From: Pseudomonas sp. BMS12
GTDB lineage: Bacteria; Pseudomonadota; Gammaproteobacteria; Pseudomonadales; Pseudomonadaceae
NCBI RefSeq assembly: GCF_001592875.1
Contig: NZ_LSOF01000004.1
Coordinates: 100,421-164,420 of the forward strand
Length of the DNA stretch: 64,000 nt
Direction: 5' to 3'
Both the position numbers and the translations under genes were made by a program. Positions 24,785-34,201 of the stretch are shown piece by piece. Position 1 is the first letter of the stretch. The number at the start of each line of letters is the position of its first letter. The notes under the pieces are model-generated. The model was not told the origin of the DNA. It worked only from the letters and a program-made list of their open reading frames with translations, and made no database searches.

Positions 24785-25087
24785 TCAGGGCCTGTCGATC
24801 GTCTCCGCCGGATGCGAGGAGTTGCGCTGGCGCTGCTCTTCCAGCTGCGGCAGGGGGCGATCCTTGGGCAGAGGCTGGGGCATGCTCTGCGGGCGCGGCT
24901 GTGTCGGATTGACCAACAGCGGCGGCCGGCTGGGACTACCACCCAGCGGGCGCATCTGGGGTTGGCCATAGGGTTGCGGCGTGGCGGTGCCCGGTGAGCC
25001 AGGCGCAGGACCGCCGAGCGAGTTGGCCGCAGAGGCGACGACCGAGAGCATGGCCAGGGCCAGCGTGAGCACAGGAAAAAGTCGCAT
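24785..25087 (-). CDS. Small proline-rich secreted protein
   Basis: 100 residues. A signal peptide (MRLFPVLTLALAMLSVVASA) is followed by an extended region rich in Pro, Gln, Gly and Ser with no predicted fold. No cysteine or lipobox is present. The function is unknown. It ends 8 nt from the convergent TIGR01777-like gene. Its low complexity means conservation should be checked, but the signal peptide and start are convincing. Confidence 0.6.
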   Translation of the reverse strand: MRLFPVLTLALAMLSVVASAANSLGGPAPGSPGTATPQPYGQPQMRPLGGSPSRPPLLVNPTQPRPQSMPQPLPKDRPLPQLEEQRQRNSSHPAETIDRP

Positions 25088-25171
25088 GAGGGGGCTCCAG
25101 CCAGGTGGGCTTTGGCTTTATTCTGGCAGCCTCGGAACCGCCGCGTTCACCACCCGACCACAGGCCCTGCC

Positions 25172-25510
25172 ATGAGCACCAAGCCCAGCTACACCATTTC
25201 GGCCAAGGCCGAAGCAGACTACCGGCAGAAAGCCCTGAAGATGTACCCGCACGTCTGCGGCCGCTGCGCCCGCGAGTTCAGCGGCAAACGCCTGAGCGAA
25301 CTGACCGTGCACCACCGCGACCACAACCACGACAACAACCCGGCCGATGGCTCCAACTGGGAGCTGCTGTGCCTGTTTTGTCACGACAACGAGCACTCGC
25401 GCTACACCGACCAGCAGTATTTCGCCGAAGGCTCCACCGCCAGCCCGCAAGCGGCGAAGACCACCTACAAGGCCTTTGGCGACCTGGCCAGCCTGCTGAA
25501 GAAAGACTGA
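25172..25510 (+). CDS. yajD: YajD-family HNH nuclease
   Basis: 112 residues. The HNH motif is complete: CGRCAREF, ELTVHHRDHNHDNNP, then NWELLCLFCHDNEHSR, giving the His pair, the Asn and two zinc-binding Cys pairs. The YajD family is a stand-alone HNH protein of unknown target. The ATG at 25172 (MSTKPSYTISAKAEADYRQ) matches the family length. A fragment of a REP sequence follows the stop. Confidence 0.88.
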   Translation: MSTKPSYTISAKAEADYRQKALKMYPHVCGRCAREFSGKRLSELTVHHRDHNHDNNPADGSNWELLCLFCHDNEHSRYTDQQYFAEGSTASPQAAKTTYKAFGDLASLLKKD

Positions 25511-25552
25511 CAGCCGCTCCCACTAAAACAGCGTAGGTATCGCGCGCCGCCG

Positions 25553-25558
25553 TATAAT
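25553..25558 (+). promoter_or_regulatory. Perfect TATAAT -10 box upstream of the RNA methyltransferase
   Basis: TATAAT at 25553-25558 lies 26 bp before the GTG start. The position expected for -35 (about 25530-25535) reads AGCGTA, so only the -10 is convincing. Confidence 0.45.
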
Positions 25559-25583
25559 CGCGTCTTTTTACGCGAGCCCTACC

Positions 25584-26054
25584 GTGGCCAACAAACGATA
25601 CAGCTGCATCGGCCTGTTCAATCCCAAGTCGCCGGAGAACGTCGGCTCGATCATGCGCGCGGCCGGCTGCTATGGCGTCAGCTCGGTGTTCTACACCGGC
25701 ACCCGCTATGACCGCGCCAAGGATTTCGTCACCGACACCAAGAAGGTCCACCAGGACATTCCGCTGATCAACATCGACGACCTGCGCCGTATCGTGCCGC
25801 TGGGCTGTACCCCAGTGGCGGTGGAGCTGGTGGAAGGCGCCCGCGCCCTGCCCAACTACACCCACCCGGATCGGGCGCTGTACATCTTCGGCCCGGAGGA
25901 CGGCTCGCTGGACAAGGACATCCGCGCCTGGTGCGGCGACGAAGTGGTGTATATCCCCACCAACGGCTGCATGAACCTGGCGGCCACCGTCAACGTGGTG
26001 CTCTACGACCGCCTGGCCAAGGGCAACAATACGCGCTCGGGCCCGCAGTTCTAA
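25584..26054 (+). CDS. SpoU/TrmH-family RNA 2'-O-methyltransferase
   Basis: 156 residues starting with GTG. The SPOUT motifs are visible: IGLFNPKSPENVGSIMRAAG (motif 1, with the conserved Asn and Arg), LYIFGPEDGSLDKD (motif 2) and YIPTNGCMNLAATVNVVLYD (motif 3, the trefoil-knot SAM site). It would methylate a ribose in tRNA or rRNA. Its size is close to TrmL, which modifies nucleotide 34 of leucine tRNAs, but motif differences make that only a possibility. Confidence 0.87.
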   Translation: MANKRYSCIGLFNPKSPENVGSIMRAAGCYGVSSVFYTGTRYDRAKDFVTDTKKVHQDIPLINIDDLRRIVPLGCTPVAVELVEGARALPNYTHPDRALYIFGPEDGSLDKDIRAWCGDEVVYIPTNGCMNLAATVNVVLYDRLAKGNNTRSGPQF

Positions 26055-26201
26055 GAGGCTGGTTACGGCACAGCTGCAGGAACTGAATCGAGTCGGGTGC
26101 GCATGACGCCCGGCTTACCCACCCGCCTGCGCGCGGTTCACCTGAACACAGAACAGCCGAGAGACAGGCGCCGCCCGGCAGCGCGTGCGCGTGCGGACCA
26201 G

Positions 26202-27422
26202 TTAGCGCAGCAGCTTGCTGTCCAGCACTTCGGAACCGCGGCCCATGACGTTCTCGCTGATCTCGATGAAGTCCTGAGTGGTGACCTTGTCCAGACGCAT
26301 CAGACCGCGCGTGACGTCATCCAGCGAGCGCTGGTTGTCGGTGGTCTTGCGGATTTCCCGATCCAGTTCCTGCAATAGCAGCACCGCGCGCGCGGTCACC
26401 GGGCCGGTGGAATTTTCGGTGCGCAGGCTGCCGACCTTCTTGCTCCACTTCGTCAGTTTCTTGCGGATCACCTGATAGCGATCCTCGCTCATGCCGCCAG
26501 CACGGCGCACCAGCTCGATGGCGTAGTACTCGGCCAGGCCCTCGCTGATCCAGTCGCTTTTCTCAGCATCGCGAATGCGGCTGAACACATGCACCAGCTC
26601 ATGCACCAGCGAGCTGGTGCCGTTCTCGCTGACCAGCGGGCGTTCGGCCTGGAAATAGATCGAGTTGGGCGCCGACAGGCCGCCGCGCCACATGGGGTCA
26701 CCGGCACCGACGATCAGCAGCTTGGCCGGGTCGCGCGGAAACAGCGCCTGGGCTTCGGGCCAGACGAAGGTCAGCAGGGTGAGGATGTCCATGCGCCGCA
26801 TGCCCTCGCCCACCGGCGCGGCCACCGTCACGTCGGTGTCGCCGAGCTGGGCGCGGCGGCTGCCGATCTTGCCGGCCAGCATCCAGCCGGTGGGGCGATC
26901 GAACTTGCGGCTCGGGTTGTCGATGCGGAACTTGTTGGTGCCGATCTTGGGCCAGCCGGTCTCGACGCCATTCCAACCCTTGGGCAGGTCGAACTGCAGG
27001 CGCGCGACCAGCTCGATCTTGTCGTCCTTGATCATCCGTGCGCTGGGCACCAGATCGTCGCCACGCAGCAGAACCCAGTCCGGGGTCATCCGCGCATCGA
27101 ACTTGCCGTTGTCACGGGCATGACTGATGCGCACCTTGTAGCTCAGGCTGGCCTTGCCCTTGGCTGGCTTCCAGGTACCGTCCCCGGGGCTTTCCTGCAG
27201 CCACTCGCCGTCGGCCTGGAAGTCGCTGTAGTAGCCCTTGCTGCCCAGGTTGAAAGCCAGGCTACGCACCGCCTCGCCCTTTTCCAGGGTCAGGCGCACT
27301 TCGGCCTGGTCGGTCTCTGGCAGAAAGCGTACGCGGTAGTCCAGGTCGACATGCTTGGCCGCCCACAGGGGCGCGCTCAAACCGAACAACAGGGTGAAGG
27401 TCAGCAGCTTGCGGGCAGGCAT
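26202..27422 (-). CDS. Secreted gluzincin-type metallopeptidase-like protein
   Basis: 406 residues with a signal peptide (LLTFTLLFGLSAPLWA). The middle part is beta-rich. The zinc motif HELVH is at about 274-278, and the third ligand is probably the Glu in DWISEGLAEYY about 16 residues later, resembling the M1/M61 peptidases. A full aminopeptidase N-terminal domain is not obvious, so substrate class is uncertain. The ATG at 27422 has a GGAG site; a TTG two codons upstream is less likely. The 147-nt gap after the adjoining methyltransferase gene holds nothing recognisable. Confidence 0.75.
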   Translation of the reverse strand: MPARKLLTFTLLFGLSAPLWAAKHVDLDYRVRFLPETDQAEVRLTLEKGEAVRSLAFNLGSKGYYSDFQADGEWLQESPGDGTWKPAKGKASLSYKVRISHARDNGKFDARMTPDWVLLRGDDLVPSARMIKDDKIELVARLQFDLPKGWNGVETGWPKIGTNKFRIDNPSRKFDRPTGWMLAGKIGSRRAQLGDTDVTVAAPVGEGMRRMDILTLLTFVWPEAQALFPRDPAKLLIVGAGDPMWRGGLSAPNSIYFQAERPLVSENGTSSLVHELVHVFSRIRDAEKSDWISEGLAEYYAIELVRRAGGMSEDRYQVIRKKLTKWSKKVGSLRTENSTGPVTARAVLLLQELDREIRKTTDNQRSLDDVTRGLMRLDKVTTQDFIEISENVMGRGSEVLDSKLLR

Positions 27423-27453
27423 CGACAAGGCTCCATGCGCAGGGAATGCCGGC

Positions 27454-27903
27454 TCAGCCGGCGCGGAAAATCAGGTGATCCTCCCAGTCTTCCTCGGCCA
27501 CGCTGCCTTCGGCAAGCATGCGTCCGGACTGGGAGATGCGTTCGTGGTGCACCGCATCGGGGTCGCCGCTGACCAGGTGATGCCAGAGAGGCAGATCCTT
27601 GCCCTCGCTGACCAGACGATAGGCGCAGGTCGGCGGCAACCACTTGAACTGGTCGGCCTGGGCCGGGGTGAGCTGCACACAGTCGGGCACATGCTGGCGG
27701 CGATTGGCGTAGTCGCTGCAGCGGCAGGTCTTGAGATCGAGCAGTTTGCAGGCGATACGCGTGTAGTAGACGCTGCCGTCGTCCTCGTCCTCGAGCTTCT
27801 GCAGGCAGCACAGGCCGCAGCCGTCGCACAGGGATTCCCACTCGTCCTGATCAAGCTGGGCGAGTGTCTTGCGTTTCCAGAAGGGTTGAACGATAGCGGC
27901 CAT
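27454..27903 (-). CDS. ycgN: YcgN-family cysteine cluster protein (UPF0260)
   Basis: 149 residues beginning [20 protein letters not shown]. The Cys-rich signature [14 protein letters not shown] and a later [14 protein letters not shown] with VPDCVQL mark the YcgN family (CxxCxxCC zinc/iron-cluster superfamily). The role is unknown. An in-frame ATG exists two codons upstream (27909); I chose 27903 by comparison with the E. coli N-terminus. It is followed on the same strand by the metallopeptidase gene after 31 nt. Confidence 0.88.
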   Translation of the reverse strand: MAAIVQPFWKRKTLAQLDQDEWESLCDGCGLCCLQKLEDEDDGSVYYTRIACKLLDLKTCRCSDYANRRQHVPDCVQLTPAQADQFKWLPPTCAYRLVSEGKDLPLWHHLVSGDPDAVHHERISQSGRMLAEGSVAEEDWEDHLIFRAG

Positions 27904-28105
27904 GAGCATCAGTACAGCGGGTAAAGGCGCGGCAGTCTAGCCGGTGCGCAGCAGCCGGCCAAGCAGGACCGACTGGCGGCCATGCCAGCTTTGCTGACCG
28001 TTCGAGCAGATTCTGCATGGGAGGTCATGAAACTGATCTAGGCTGACCTCACTCATGGCCAGTAGCCAGTCATGGGGCCTTCAAACTGCCAGGGAAGACG
28101 TCTTC

Positions 28106-29728
28106 ATGAACAGCTGGAAGATTCGTACTCACTTGTCCTTATTGGTCGGCGTGTTACTCCTGAGCCTGCTGCTAACGGGGCTGCTCGGCCTGCAGGGGCT
28201 CAGATCCACCGTGCGGGGCCTGGAAACGGTCTATCAGGATCGCGTCGTACCGCTGCACGACCTCAAGCTGATTGCCGATCTGTACGCGGTGAATATCGTC
28301 GACGCGACGCACAAGGCCAACAGTGGCAGCCTGCCGGCCAGCCGCGCCGCCGAGCTGGTGGCCCAGGCCCGCAGCGAGATCAGGCAGACCTGGGAAGCCT
28401 ACCTGGCCACGCAGCTGATCGCCCAGGAAAGCGCGCTGATCGAGCAGATCAGGCCCATGATGCTGGCCGCCGAACAGCCGCTGGACGAGTTGCAGGAGCT
28501 GCTGCGCAATGACCGCCGCGCGGCCATGCGCGAATTCGCCGATCAACGCCTGTATCCCCTGATCGACCCGCTATCCGGCAAGTTCGCCGAGTTGATCGAC
28601 GTCCAGCTGGGCGAAGCCAAGCGCCAATATGACCTGGGCCAGGCCACCTACAACGCCAACCTGCGGCTGAGCTCCGGGGTGCTGCTGGTGGCACTGCTGC
28701 TGGGCGCCCTGCTCGCCCTGCACTTCTCCAACCTGCTCAGGCGCCAGCTGGGGGCGGAGCCGGGTGAACTGGCAGCGATCAGTGCGCGCATCGCCGAGGG
28801 CAACCTGGGCCAGCAGTCGATCCTCCAGCGCGCCAGCACCGGCGTGATGAACTCCGTGCAAAGCATGCACCGCGGATTGCGCGACATGATCGGCAACATC
28901 GGCGCCGCCTCCGAACAGATCGAAACCGCCTCCCTGCAGCTCGCCGCCTCCTCCGAGCAGGTGCTCAACAGTGCGAATATCCAGAGCGACACCGCCTCGG
29001 CCATCGCCGCGACCATGGAGGAAATGGCGGTGAGCATCAGCCAGATCGCCGAGAACGCCCAGGACACCAGCGACCGTGCGCAGAAAGCCGCCGACCTCAG
29101 CGACAACGGCATCCGCATCACCGCCGCGGCCAGCGAGGAAATCCTGCAGATCGCCGAGCTGGTGGCGCAGAGCTCCGCGGACATCGAGCGGCTTGCCGCC
29201 CAGTCGGCCGACATCAGCACCATAGTCGACGTGATCAAGGGCATCGCCGAGCAGACCAACCTGCTGGCCTTGAACGCCGCCATCGAGGCTGCGCGCGCCG
29301 GGGAGCAGGGCCGCGGCTTTGCCGTGGTCGCCGACGAGGTACGCGGCCTGGCCAGTCGCACGGCGCAATCCACGACGGAAATAGTGGCCCTGGTGGACTC
29401 CATCCAGAGCGGCGTGGGCAAGGCCAGGCAGAGCATGAATGCCGGCCGCGAACGACTCGATAGCGGCACCCGCCTGGTCGCCCAGGCCGGCACTGCGATG
29501 CAGGATATTCGCGGTGCGCTGGACGAATCGCTGCAGGCCGTCAGCCTGATTTCCAACGCCCTGCAGGAACAGCGCGCAGCCAGCGAAGAAGTAGCCGCCA
29601 ATGTCGAGCGGGTGGCGCAGATCGTCGAAGAGAACTCCGCCGCGCAAGGCAGCATCGTTCAGGCCATCCAGGCCCTGCAGTCGATGTCCGAGCAGCTGCA
29701 GGGCATGCTGCGGCGCTTCAGCTTCTAG
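28106..29728 (+). CDS. Methyl-accepting chemotaxis protein with four-helix-bundle sensor
   Basis: 540 residues. TM1 is at about 10-30. The periplasmic region of about 155 residues is all helical and of the 4HB_MCP type ([20 protein letters not shown]). TM2 is at about 190-210 ([19 protein letters not shown]). The signalling domain tip is [20 protein letters not shown] followed by [15 protein letters not shown]. It would sense small periplasmic ligands and feed CheA/CheW. No CheR pentapeptide is seen at the C-terminus. It stands alone, divergent from ycgN and convergent with the dehydrogenase. Confidence 0.92.
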   Translation: MNSWKIRTHLSLLVGVLLLSLLLTGLLGLQGLRSTVRGLETVYQDRVVPLHDLKLIADLYAVNIVDATHKANSGSLPASRAAELVAQARSEIRQTWEAYLATQLIAQESALIEQIRPMMLAAEQPLDELQELLRNDRRAAMREFADQRLYPLIDPLSGKFAELIDVQLGEAKRQYDLGQATYNANLRLSSGVLLVALLLGALLALHFSNLLRRQLGAEPGELAAISARIAEGNLGQQSILQRASTGVMNSVQSMHRGLRDMIGNIGAASEQIETASLQLAASSEQVLNSANIQSDTASAIAATMEEMAVSISQIAENAQDTSDRAQKAADLSDNGIRITAAASEEILQIAELVAQSSADIERLAAQSADISTIVDVIKGIAEQTNLLALNAAIEAARAGEQGRGFAVVADEVRGLASRTAQSTTEIVALVDSIQSGVGKARQSMNAGRERLDSGTRLVAQAGTAMQDIRGALDESLQAVSLISNALQEQRAASEEVAANVERVAQIVEENSAAQGSIVQAIQALQSMSEQLQGMLRRFSF

Positions 29729-29731
29729 CCG

Positions 29732-30646
29732 CTAGTAGCCGCGGGCGAAGTCCACGGAACCACGCAACGCCTGGCCCGCGCGGTAGCGTTGCAGGTTGTC
29801 GACAAACAGCTGCGCCATGGCTGCCGGTTCGGTGGGTGCGGAGCTGTGCCCGGTGAGCAGCAGTCGCGGCGCATCCCAGAACGGATGGCCCGGTGGCAGC
29901 GGCTCCTCGCGGCATACATCGATCACCGCGCCGGCCAACTGCTCGGCCCGCAGGGCCTGCACCAGGTCGGCATCAACCAACGAGGTGCCGCGCCCGGCAT
30001 TGATGAACAGCGCCTCGCCGCGCATCCGCTCGAACAGTGCGGCGGTGTACAGATCACGACTGGCCGGCGTATCCGGCAACAGATTGACCAGGCAGTCGGC
30101 CCAAGCGGCCTGCTCGCCCAGGTCCTGTAAGCCATGCACTTGCGTAAACGGCTCGATCGCCCGCGGTTCACGCGCGATACCGCGCAGCTCCACGCCGAAG
30201 GGCGCCAGAAAACGGCCGACGGTGCAGCCGATGTCACCCGCGCCGACGATCAACACCCGGCAGCCGCGCAGACTGACGGGCGCCTGGTTATCCCACTGCT
30301 GCGCCACCTGGCTGGCCAGGCGTGGCAACAGGCGACGCCGATGGGCCAGCAGGTAGGTCAGCACGTATTCGGCCATGACCTGGCCGAAGATGCCGACCGC
30401 CCGGCTCAGGCTGTAGTCGCGAGGCAGATCATCGGCCAGCAGCGGCGTGATGCCGGCCCAGGTGGACTGCAACCAGGCCGGCCGCAGCCCCTGGCGCAAC
30501 AGCGGCACGGCCAGGTCCGGCTCGGCCAGCCAGACAGGGCAGCTCGCGGCCTGCGCTGCATCCGTACACAGCTCCAGCTCGGCATTCGCCGCCTGCAGCA
30601 GCTCGGCGTAGCGCGCCTGATCGCGCTCCAGCAGCAGAACGCGCAT
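29732..30646 (-). CDS. D-2-hydroxyacid dehydrogenase family protein
   Basis: 304 residues. The dinucleotide-binding motif is VLIVGAGDIGCTVGRFLAP. The catalytic Arg is in INAGRGTSLVD, the Glu in VCREEPLPPGHPFW and the His in LTGHSSAPT. The GhrA-like subgroup reduces glyoxylate or hydroxypyruvate, but the substrate is unproven. Its ATG overlaps the ycgL stop (ATGA), and ycgL overlaps rnd in the same way, so rnd-ycgL and this gene form one operon. Confidence 0.88.
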   Translation of the reverse strand: MRVLLLERDQARYAELLQAANAELELCTDAAQAASCPVWLAEPDLAVPLLRQGLRPAWLQSTWAGITPLLADDLPRDYSLSRAVGIFGQVMAEYVLTYLLAHRRRLLPRLASQVAQQWDNQAPVSLRGCRVLIVGAGDIGCTVGRFLAPFGVELRGIAREPRAIEPFTQVHGLQDLGEQAAWADCLVNLLPDTPASRDLYTAALFERMRGEALFINAGRGTSLVDADLVQALRAEQLAGAVIDVCREEPLPPGHPFWDAPRLLLTGHSSAPTEPAAMAQLFVDNLQRYRAGQALRGSVDFARGY

Positions 30647-30939
30647 CAGACCGGATCGTTACGGCGCAGCAGTTCTTCCGGCAGGTGCTCGATGTAGTCG
30701 TCCTCGGGCGGCGGCATCTGCAGGTGATAGCCCTGGGTTTCGAGGTTCTCCAGCACCTTGTGGATGTCTTCGCGGGCCAGCGGTTTTTCCGGGGTCAGCA
30801 CCAGGCTGAAGGCCAGCTGCGGCGGGCCGAAGGCGGCCAGCAGCGCTTCGGGTACGCGTTTCAGCTCATCGCTCTTGAGCACGTAGAGGTACATCTCGTT
30901 CTTGCGCGGGCTTTTGTAGATGGAGCAGATCTTCTTCAT
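30646..30939 (-). CDS. ycgL: YcgL domain-containing protein
   Basis: 97 residues beginning [20 protein letters not shown], the conserved start of the YcgL family. [20 protein letters not shown] and GYHLQMPPP complete the alpha/beta domain. Function is unknown. It overlaps the RNase D gene by 4 nt upstream and the dehydrogenase gene downstream by 1 nt of coding overlap (ATGA). The rnd-ycgL link is conserved in Pseudomonas and hints at a role in RNA metabolism. Confidence 0.92.
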   Translation of the reverse strand: MKKICSIYKSPRKNEMYLYVLKSDELKRVPEALLAAFGPPQLAFSLVLTPEKPLAREDIHKVLENLETQGYHLQMPPPEDDYIEHLPEELLRRNDPV

Positions 30940-32051
30940 TGCAGTTCGTCCAGCAGGGCTTGGCCCATCAGTTCGCGGCGCCAGCCGCGCAGGTTGTCCG
31001 GCAGGGTCCAGGGGCCGTCGGGGTAGCCGCTCTTGAGCAGGGCTTCCAGGGATTTCTTGCGCAGCATCAGTTCCGGCGCCATCTGCAGGCGCTCGGCCTC
31101 ACGCTGGCCGACTGCACGCAGCTTCTTCAGCAAGGCGCCGGCCTCGATCGGCAGCGGCAGCGGCAAAGACTCCGGCCACTGCTCGGGCGGCAGCGCGCCG
31201 GCCTCGCGAATCAGCTTGAGGATGGTCTCGCCATCCTGGCGCACGGTGCGCGGGTGCATGTCTTCGATACGCGCCAGGGCTACGGTGTTGTCCGGCTGGA
31301 ACCGCGCCAGCGGCCACAGCGAATGCTCGCGCAGGATGCGGTTGCGCGGCTGGTTGCGCGCCCGCGCCTGACGTTCGCGCCAGGCGCACAGGGCACGCAG
31401 CACGGCGAGCTGCTGCGGCGACAGCTTCCAGGCCAGCTTGGCGTCGAGGTAGGCTTCGTCCGGGTCGATCTCGCGGCGCAGGTTGAGCACCAGCTCGGCG
31501 CCGTCCTCCAGCAGCCAGGCCAGCTTGTCGGCCGGCAACTTCGGCAGCAGTTCCTGGTATAGCTCGGCCAGGTGCTGGGCATCCTCGGCGGCATAGCTGA
31601 TCTGGGTCGGCGACAGCGGACGCTGCAGCCAGTCGGAACGGGTCTCGCCCTTGGGCAACTCGATACCGAGCACTTCCTGCACCAGGCGCGAATAGCCCAT
31701 GGAGAAGCCGATGCCGAGGTAGCCGGCGGCCAGTTGGGTGTCGAACAGCGGCGCCGGCAGCGCGCCGGTCAGGCGCAGGAAGACTTCCAGGTCCTCGCTG
31801 CAGGAATGCAGGACCTTGGTCACGTTGCGGTCTTCCAGCAGTTCCGCGAACGGCGCCCAGTCCTGCACTTGCAGCGGGTCGATCAGGTAGGCGCTCTGGC
31901 CGTCGCCGACCTGCAGCAGGCCGGCAATCGGGTAGAAGGTGTCGACCCGCATAAATTCGGTGTCGAGAGCGACGTAGGGCAGCTTGCGCCATTCGGCACA
32001 GTGACGCGCCAGACTGGCGTCGTCGAGGATCCATTGAATATCGATAGCCAC
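30936..32051 (-). CDS. rnd: Ribonuclease D
   Basis: 371 residues. The DEDD exonuclease domain shows [15 protein letters not shown] (Exo I), [12 protein letters not shown] (Exo II) and [11 protein letters not shown] (Exo III, with conserved Tyr and Asp). Two HRDC-like helical domains follow, with [20 protein letters not shown]. RNase D trims the 3' ends of tRNA precursors and other small RNAs. The GTG at 32051 is preceded by AAGGAG, which decides the start over an upstream in-frame ATG. Confidence 0.94.
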   Translation of the reverse strand: MAIDIQWILDDASLARHCAEWRKLPYVALDTEFMRVDTFYPIAGLLQVGDGQSAYLIDPLQVQDWAPFAELLEDRNVTKVLHSCSEDLEVFLRLTGALPAPLFDTQLAAGYLGIGFSMGYSRLVQEVLGIELPKGETRSDWLQRPLSPTQISYAAEDAQHLAELYQELLPKLPADKLAWLLEDGAELVLNLRREIDPDEAYLDAKLAWKLSPQQLAVLRALCAWRERQARARNQPRNRILREHSLWPLARFQPDNTVALARIEDMHPRTVRQDGETILKLIREAGALPPEQWPESLPLPLPIEAGALLKKLRAVGQREAERLQMAPELMLRKKSLEALLKSGYPDGPWTLPDNLRGWRRELMGQALLDELQ

Positions 32052-32174
32052 GCGGCACTCCTTCGGCAATGCCGCGCAGTATATATGCCTGGCACGCAGG
32101 CCGGGCATTCAGCGCCCGTATCGGCGACCGCAGGCGTGTACACTGCCGGCCAGCCAACCACAGGGAATAACAAA

Positions 32175-33233
32175 ATGAAGAAACTCCTTGGCCTGCTGCT
32201 CGTTGTGATCGGCGCAGCCTTTGCCTACCTCGTCCTCACCCCCAGTCCCATCGAGCCACTGGCCTGGCAGCCGCAACCGGCGCCGCCAATGCATGGCGTG
32301 CTGGAACCCAACGACACCCTGATGAAGGCCGAGCTGCTGGCCCAGGGGCAGATCCACGGCCCGGAAGACACTGCGGTAGACGCCCAGGGGCGGGTCTACG
32401 GCGGCCTGCATGATGGGCGGGTGATTCGCATCACCGACGGCCAGGTGGAAACCTTCGCCGATACCGGTGGCCGCCCCCTGGGCATGGACTTTGATGCCCA
32501 GGGCAACCTGATCGTCGCCGATGCCTACAAGGGCCTGCTGCGCATCGACCCGGCCGGCAAGATCGTGGTGCTGGCGAGCGAGGCAGACGGCGTGCCCTTC
32601 GCCTTCACCGACGACCTGGATATCGCCAGCGACGGGCGCATCTATTTCAGCGATGCCTCCAGCAAGTTCCAGCAACCGGATTACCTGCTCGACCTGCTCG
32701 AAGGCCGCCCCTACGGTCGCCTGATGGTCTTCGACCCGGTCACGGGCAAGACCCAGGTGCTGCTCAAGGACCTGTACTTCGCCAACGGCGTGGCGCTGTC
32801 GCAGAACGAAGACTTCGTGCTGGTCAACGAGACCTACCGCTACCGCATCCAGCGCTACTGGCTGAAGGGCGACAAGGCCGGCAGCCATGAGATCTTCGCC
32901 GACAACCTGCCGGGTATGCCGGACAACCTGCAGGGCGACCGCGCCGGCACCTTCTGGGTGGCCCTGCCGACGCCGCGCAAGGCCGACGCCGACTTCCTGC
33001 AGAACCAGCCCTGGATCAAGGCGCAGCTGGCCAAACTGCCGCGCGCGCTGTGGCCGAAACCGGCCTCCTACGGCCTGGCCATCGCCCTCGACGAACAGGG
33101 CGAGATCATCCGCAGCCTGCACGACACCAGCGGCACTCACCTGCGCATGGTCACCTCGGTGAAACCGGTGGGCGACTACCTGTACCTGGGCAGCCTGGAC
33201 AACGACCGCATCGGCAAGCTGAAGATTCGCTGA
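32175..33233 (+). CDS. SMP-30/strictosidine synthase-like beta-propeller protein, membrane-anchored
   Basis: 352 residues. An N-terminal hydrophobic helix (LGLLLVVIGAAFAYLVL) anchors or exports it. The propeller repeats are clear: GPEDTAVDAQGRVYGGLHDG, GMDFDAQGNLIVADAYKGLL and TDDLDIASDGRIYFSDASS. FANGVALSQNEDFVLVNET is typical of strictosidine-synthase-like proteins. The family contains lactonases and related hydrolases; the substrate is unknown. It is divergent from rnd. A strong terminator follows. Confidence 0.87.
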   Translation: MKKLLGLLLVVIGAAFAYLVLTPSPIEPLAWQPQPAPPMHGVLEPNDTLMKAELLAQGQIHGPEDTAVDAQGRVYGGLHDGRVIRITDGQVETFADTGGRPLGMDFDAQGNLIVADAYKGLLRIDPAGKIVVLASEADGVPFAFTDDLDIASDGRIYFSDASSKFQQPDYLLDLLEGRPYGRLMVFDPVTGKTQVLLKDLYFANGVALSQNEDFVLVNETYRYRIQRYWLKGDKAGSHEIFADNLPGMPDNLQGDRAGTFWVALPTPRKADADFLQNQPWIKAQLAKLPRALWPKPASYGLAIALDEQGEIIRSLHDTSGTHLRMVTSVKPVGDYLYLGSLDNDRIGKLKIR

Positions 33234-33245
33234 TCAACCGTGACG

Positions 33246-33273
33246 AAAAGCCCGCCAATCGGCGGGCTTTTTT
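33246..33273. terminator. Bidirectional rho-independent terminator
   Basis: AAAAGCCCGCC (33246-33256) pairs with GGCGGGCTTTT (33261-33271) around an AATC loop, with a T-run to 33273. It lies between the SMP-30-like gene and the convergent acyltransferase gene, 13 nt after the first stop. A-tracts on the other side allow it to serve the minus strand too. Confidence 0.9.
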
Positions 33274-33291
33274 GTTGCAGTGCAGCGTCAC

Positions 33292-34083
33292 TCAGGCAGG
33301 TTGCTGGCTGAGCGACGGACTCGACACCGGCTCCAGCGAATCCCCCAGCAGTGCCTGCATGCTCAGACGGGTCTGCATCATCAGCTCCGGCAACTGCTCG
33401 ACACTGTAGCGGCTGGTATCGATAGGCGCGCCGACATGCAGTTGCACCGGCTGACCCAGGTTGAAGCGCCAGGTACGCGCCGGCAGCACATTGTGGATAC
33501 CGCGAAAGGCGATGGGCAGGATGATCGCATTGGTATCCAGGGCCAGATGGAAGCAGCCCTTCTTGAACGGCAGCAGCTGACCATCCCTGGAGCGCGTGCC
33601 TTCTGGCGCGGCCCATAGCACGATGCCGCTCTCCATCATCTGCCGGGCCTTGTCCAGGTCCTTCACCGCCTGGTGGCGATTGTGCCGATCCACCGAGGGG
33701 AACTCGGCAGCGCGAATCGCCGCACCGAATACCGGAATGCCGAACAGCTCTTTCTTCGCCAGCATGCGGATCGAGCCCGGCATGGCGACGAAGGTGGCGG
33801 GAATGTCGTAATGACTGGCATGGGTGCTGAGCAGGATATAGCGCCGGCCATCGCTGAAATCCGGCACCTGGCCGTGCACGCTGAGGTTCATCCGCACCAG
33901 ACGCAGCAGCAGGCCGGACCAGCGCCGCGTATAGCGATCGACATCGGTGCGCGTCAGACGTCCGCAGACGGCACGCAGCAGCACTTTGCTGCAGTAGTAC
34001 AGGGTGACCAGCGCCGAACCCAGGATCACGCCGATACGGCGGGCGAGGTTGGCACTTTCAACGACAGGGTGCAGGCCGGACAT
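33292..34083 (-). CDS. 1-acyl-sn-glycerol-3-phosphate acyltransferase family protein
   Basis: 263 residues. The HX4D motif is STHASHYDIPATF, and the glycerol-phosphate-binding motif is APEGTRSRDGQLLPFKKG; AFRGIHNVLPARTW forms motif IV. An N-terminal hydrophobic segment (GVILGSALVTLYYCSKVLL) anchors it in the inner membrane. It would acylate lysophosphatidic acid or a related lysophospholipid. The genome probably has another plsC, so this may be an accessory acyltransferase. Confidence 0.88.
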   Translation of the reverse strand: MSGLHPVVESANLARRIGVILGSALVTLYYCSKVLLRAVCGRLTRTDVDRYTRRWSGLLLRLVRMNLSVHGQVPDFSDGRRYILLSTHASHYDIPATFVAMPGSIRMLAKKELFGIPVFGAAIRAAEFPSVDRHNRHQAVKDLDKARQMMESGIVLWAAPEGTRSRDGQLLPFKKGCFHLALDTNAIILPIAFRGIHNVLPARTWRFNLGQPVQLHVGAPIDTSRYSVEQLPELMMQTRLSMQALLGDSLEPVSSPSLSQQPA

Positions 34084-34201
34084 GGGTACTCCTCGTCTGG
34101 CGCTCGCCGAAACAGTTGGGAGCGCTTCTCTTCATAGGCACGACAGGTCGCGCACGTGTTCTTATGATGCCCATAGTCCCGAATTCGACACAGGAGTTCC
34201 C

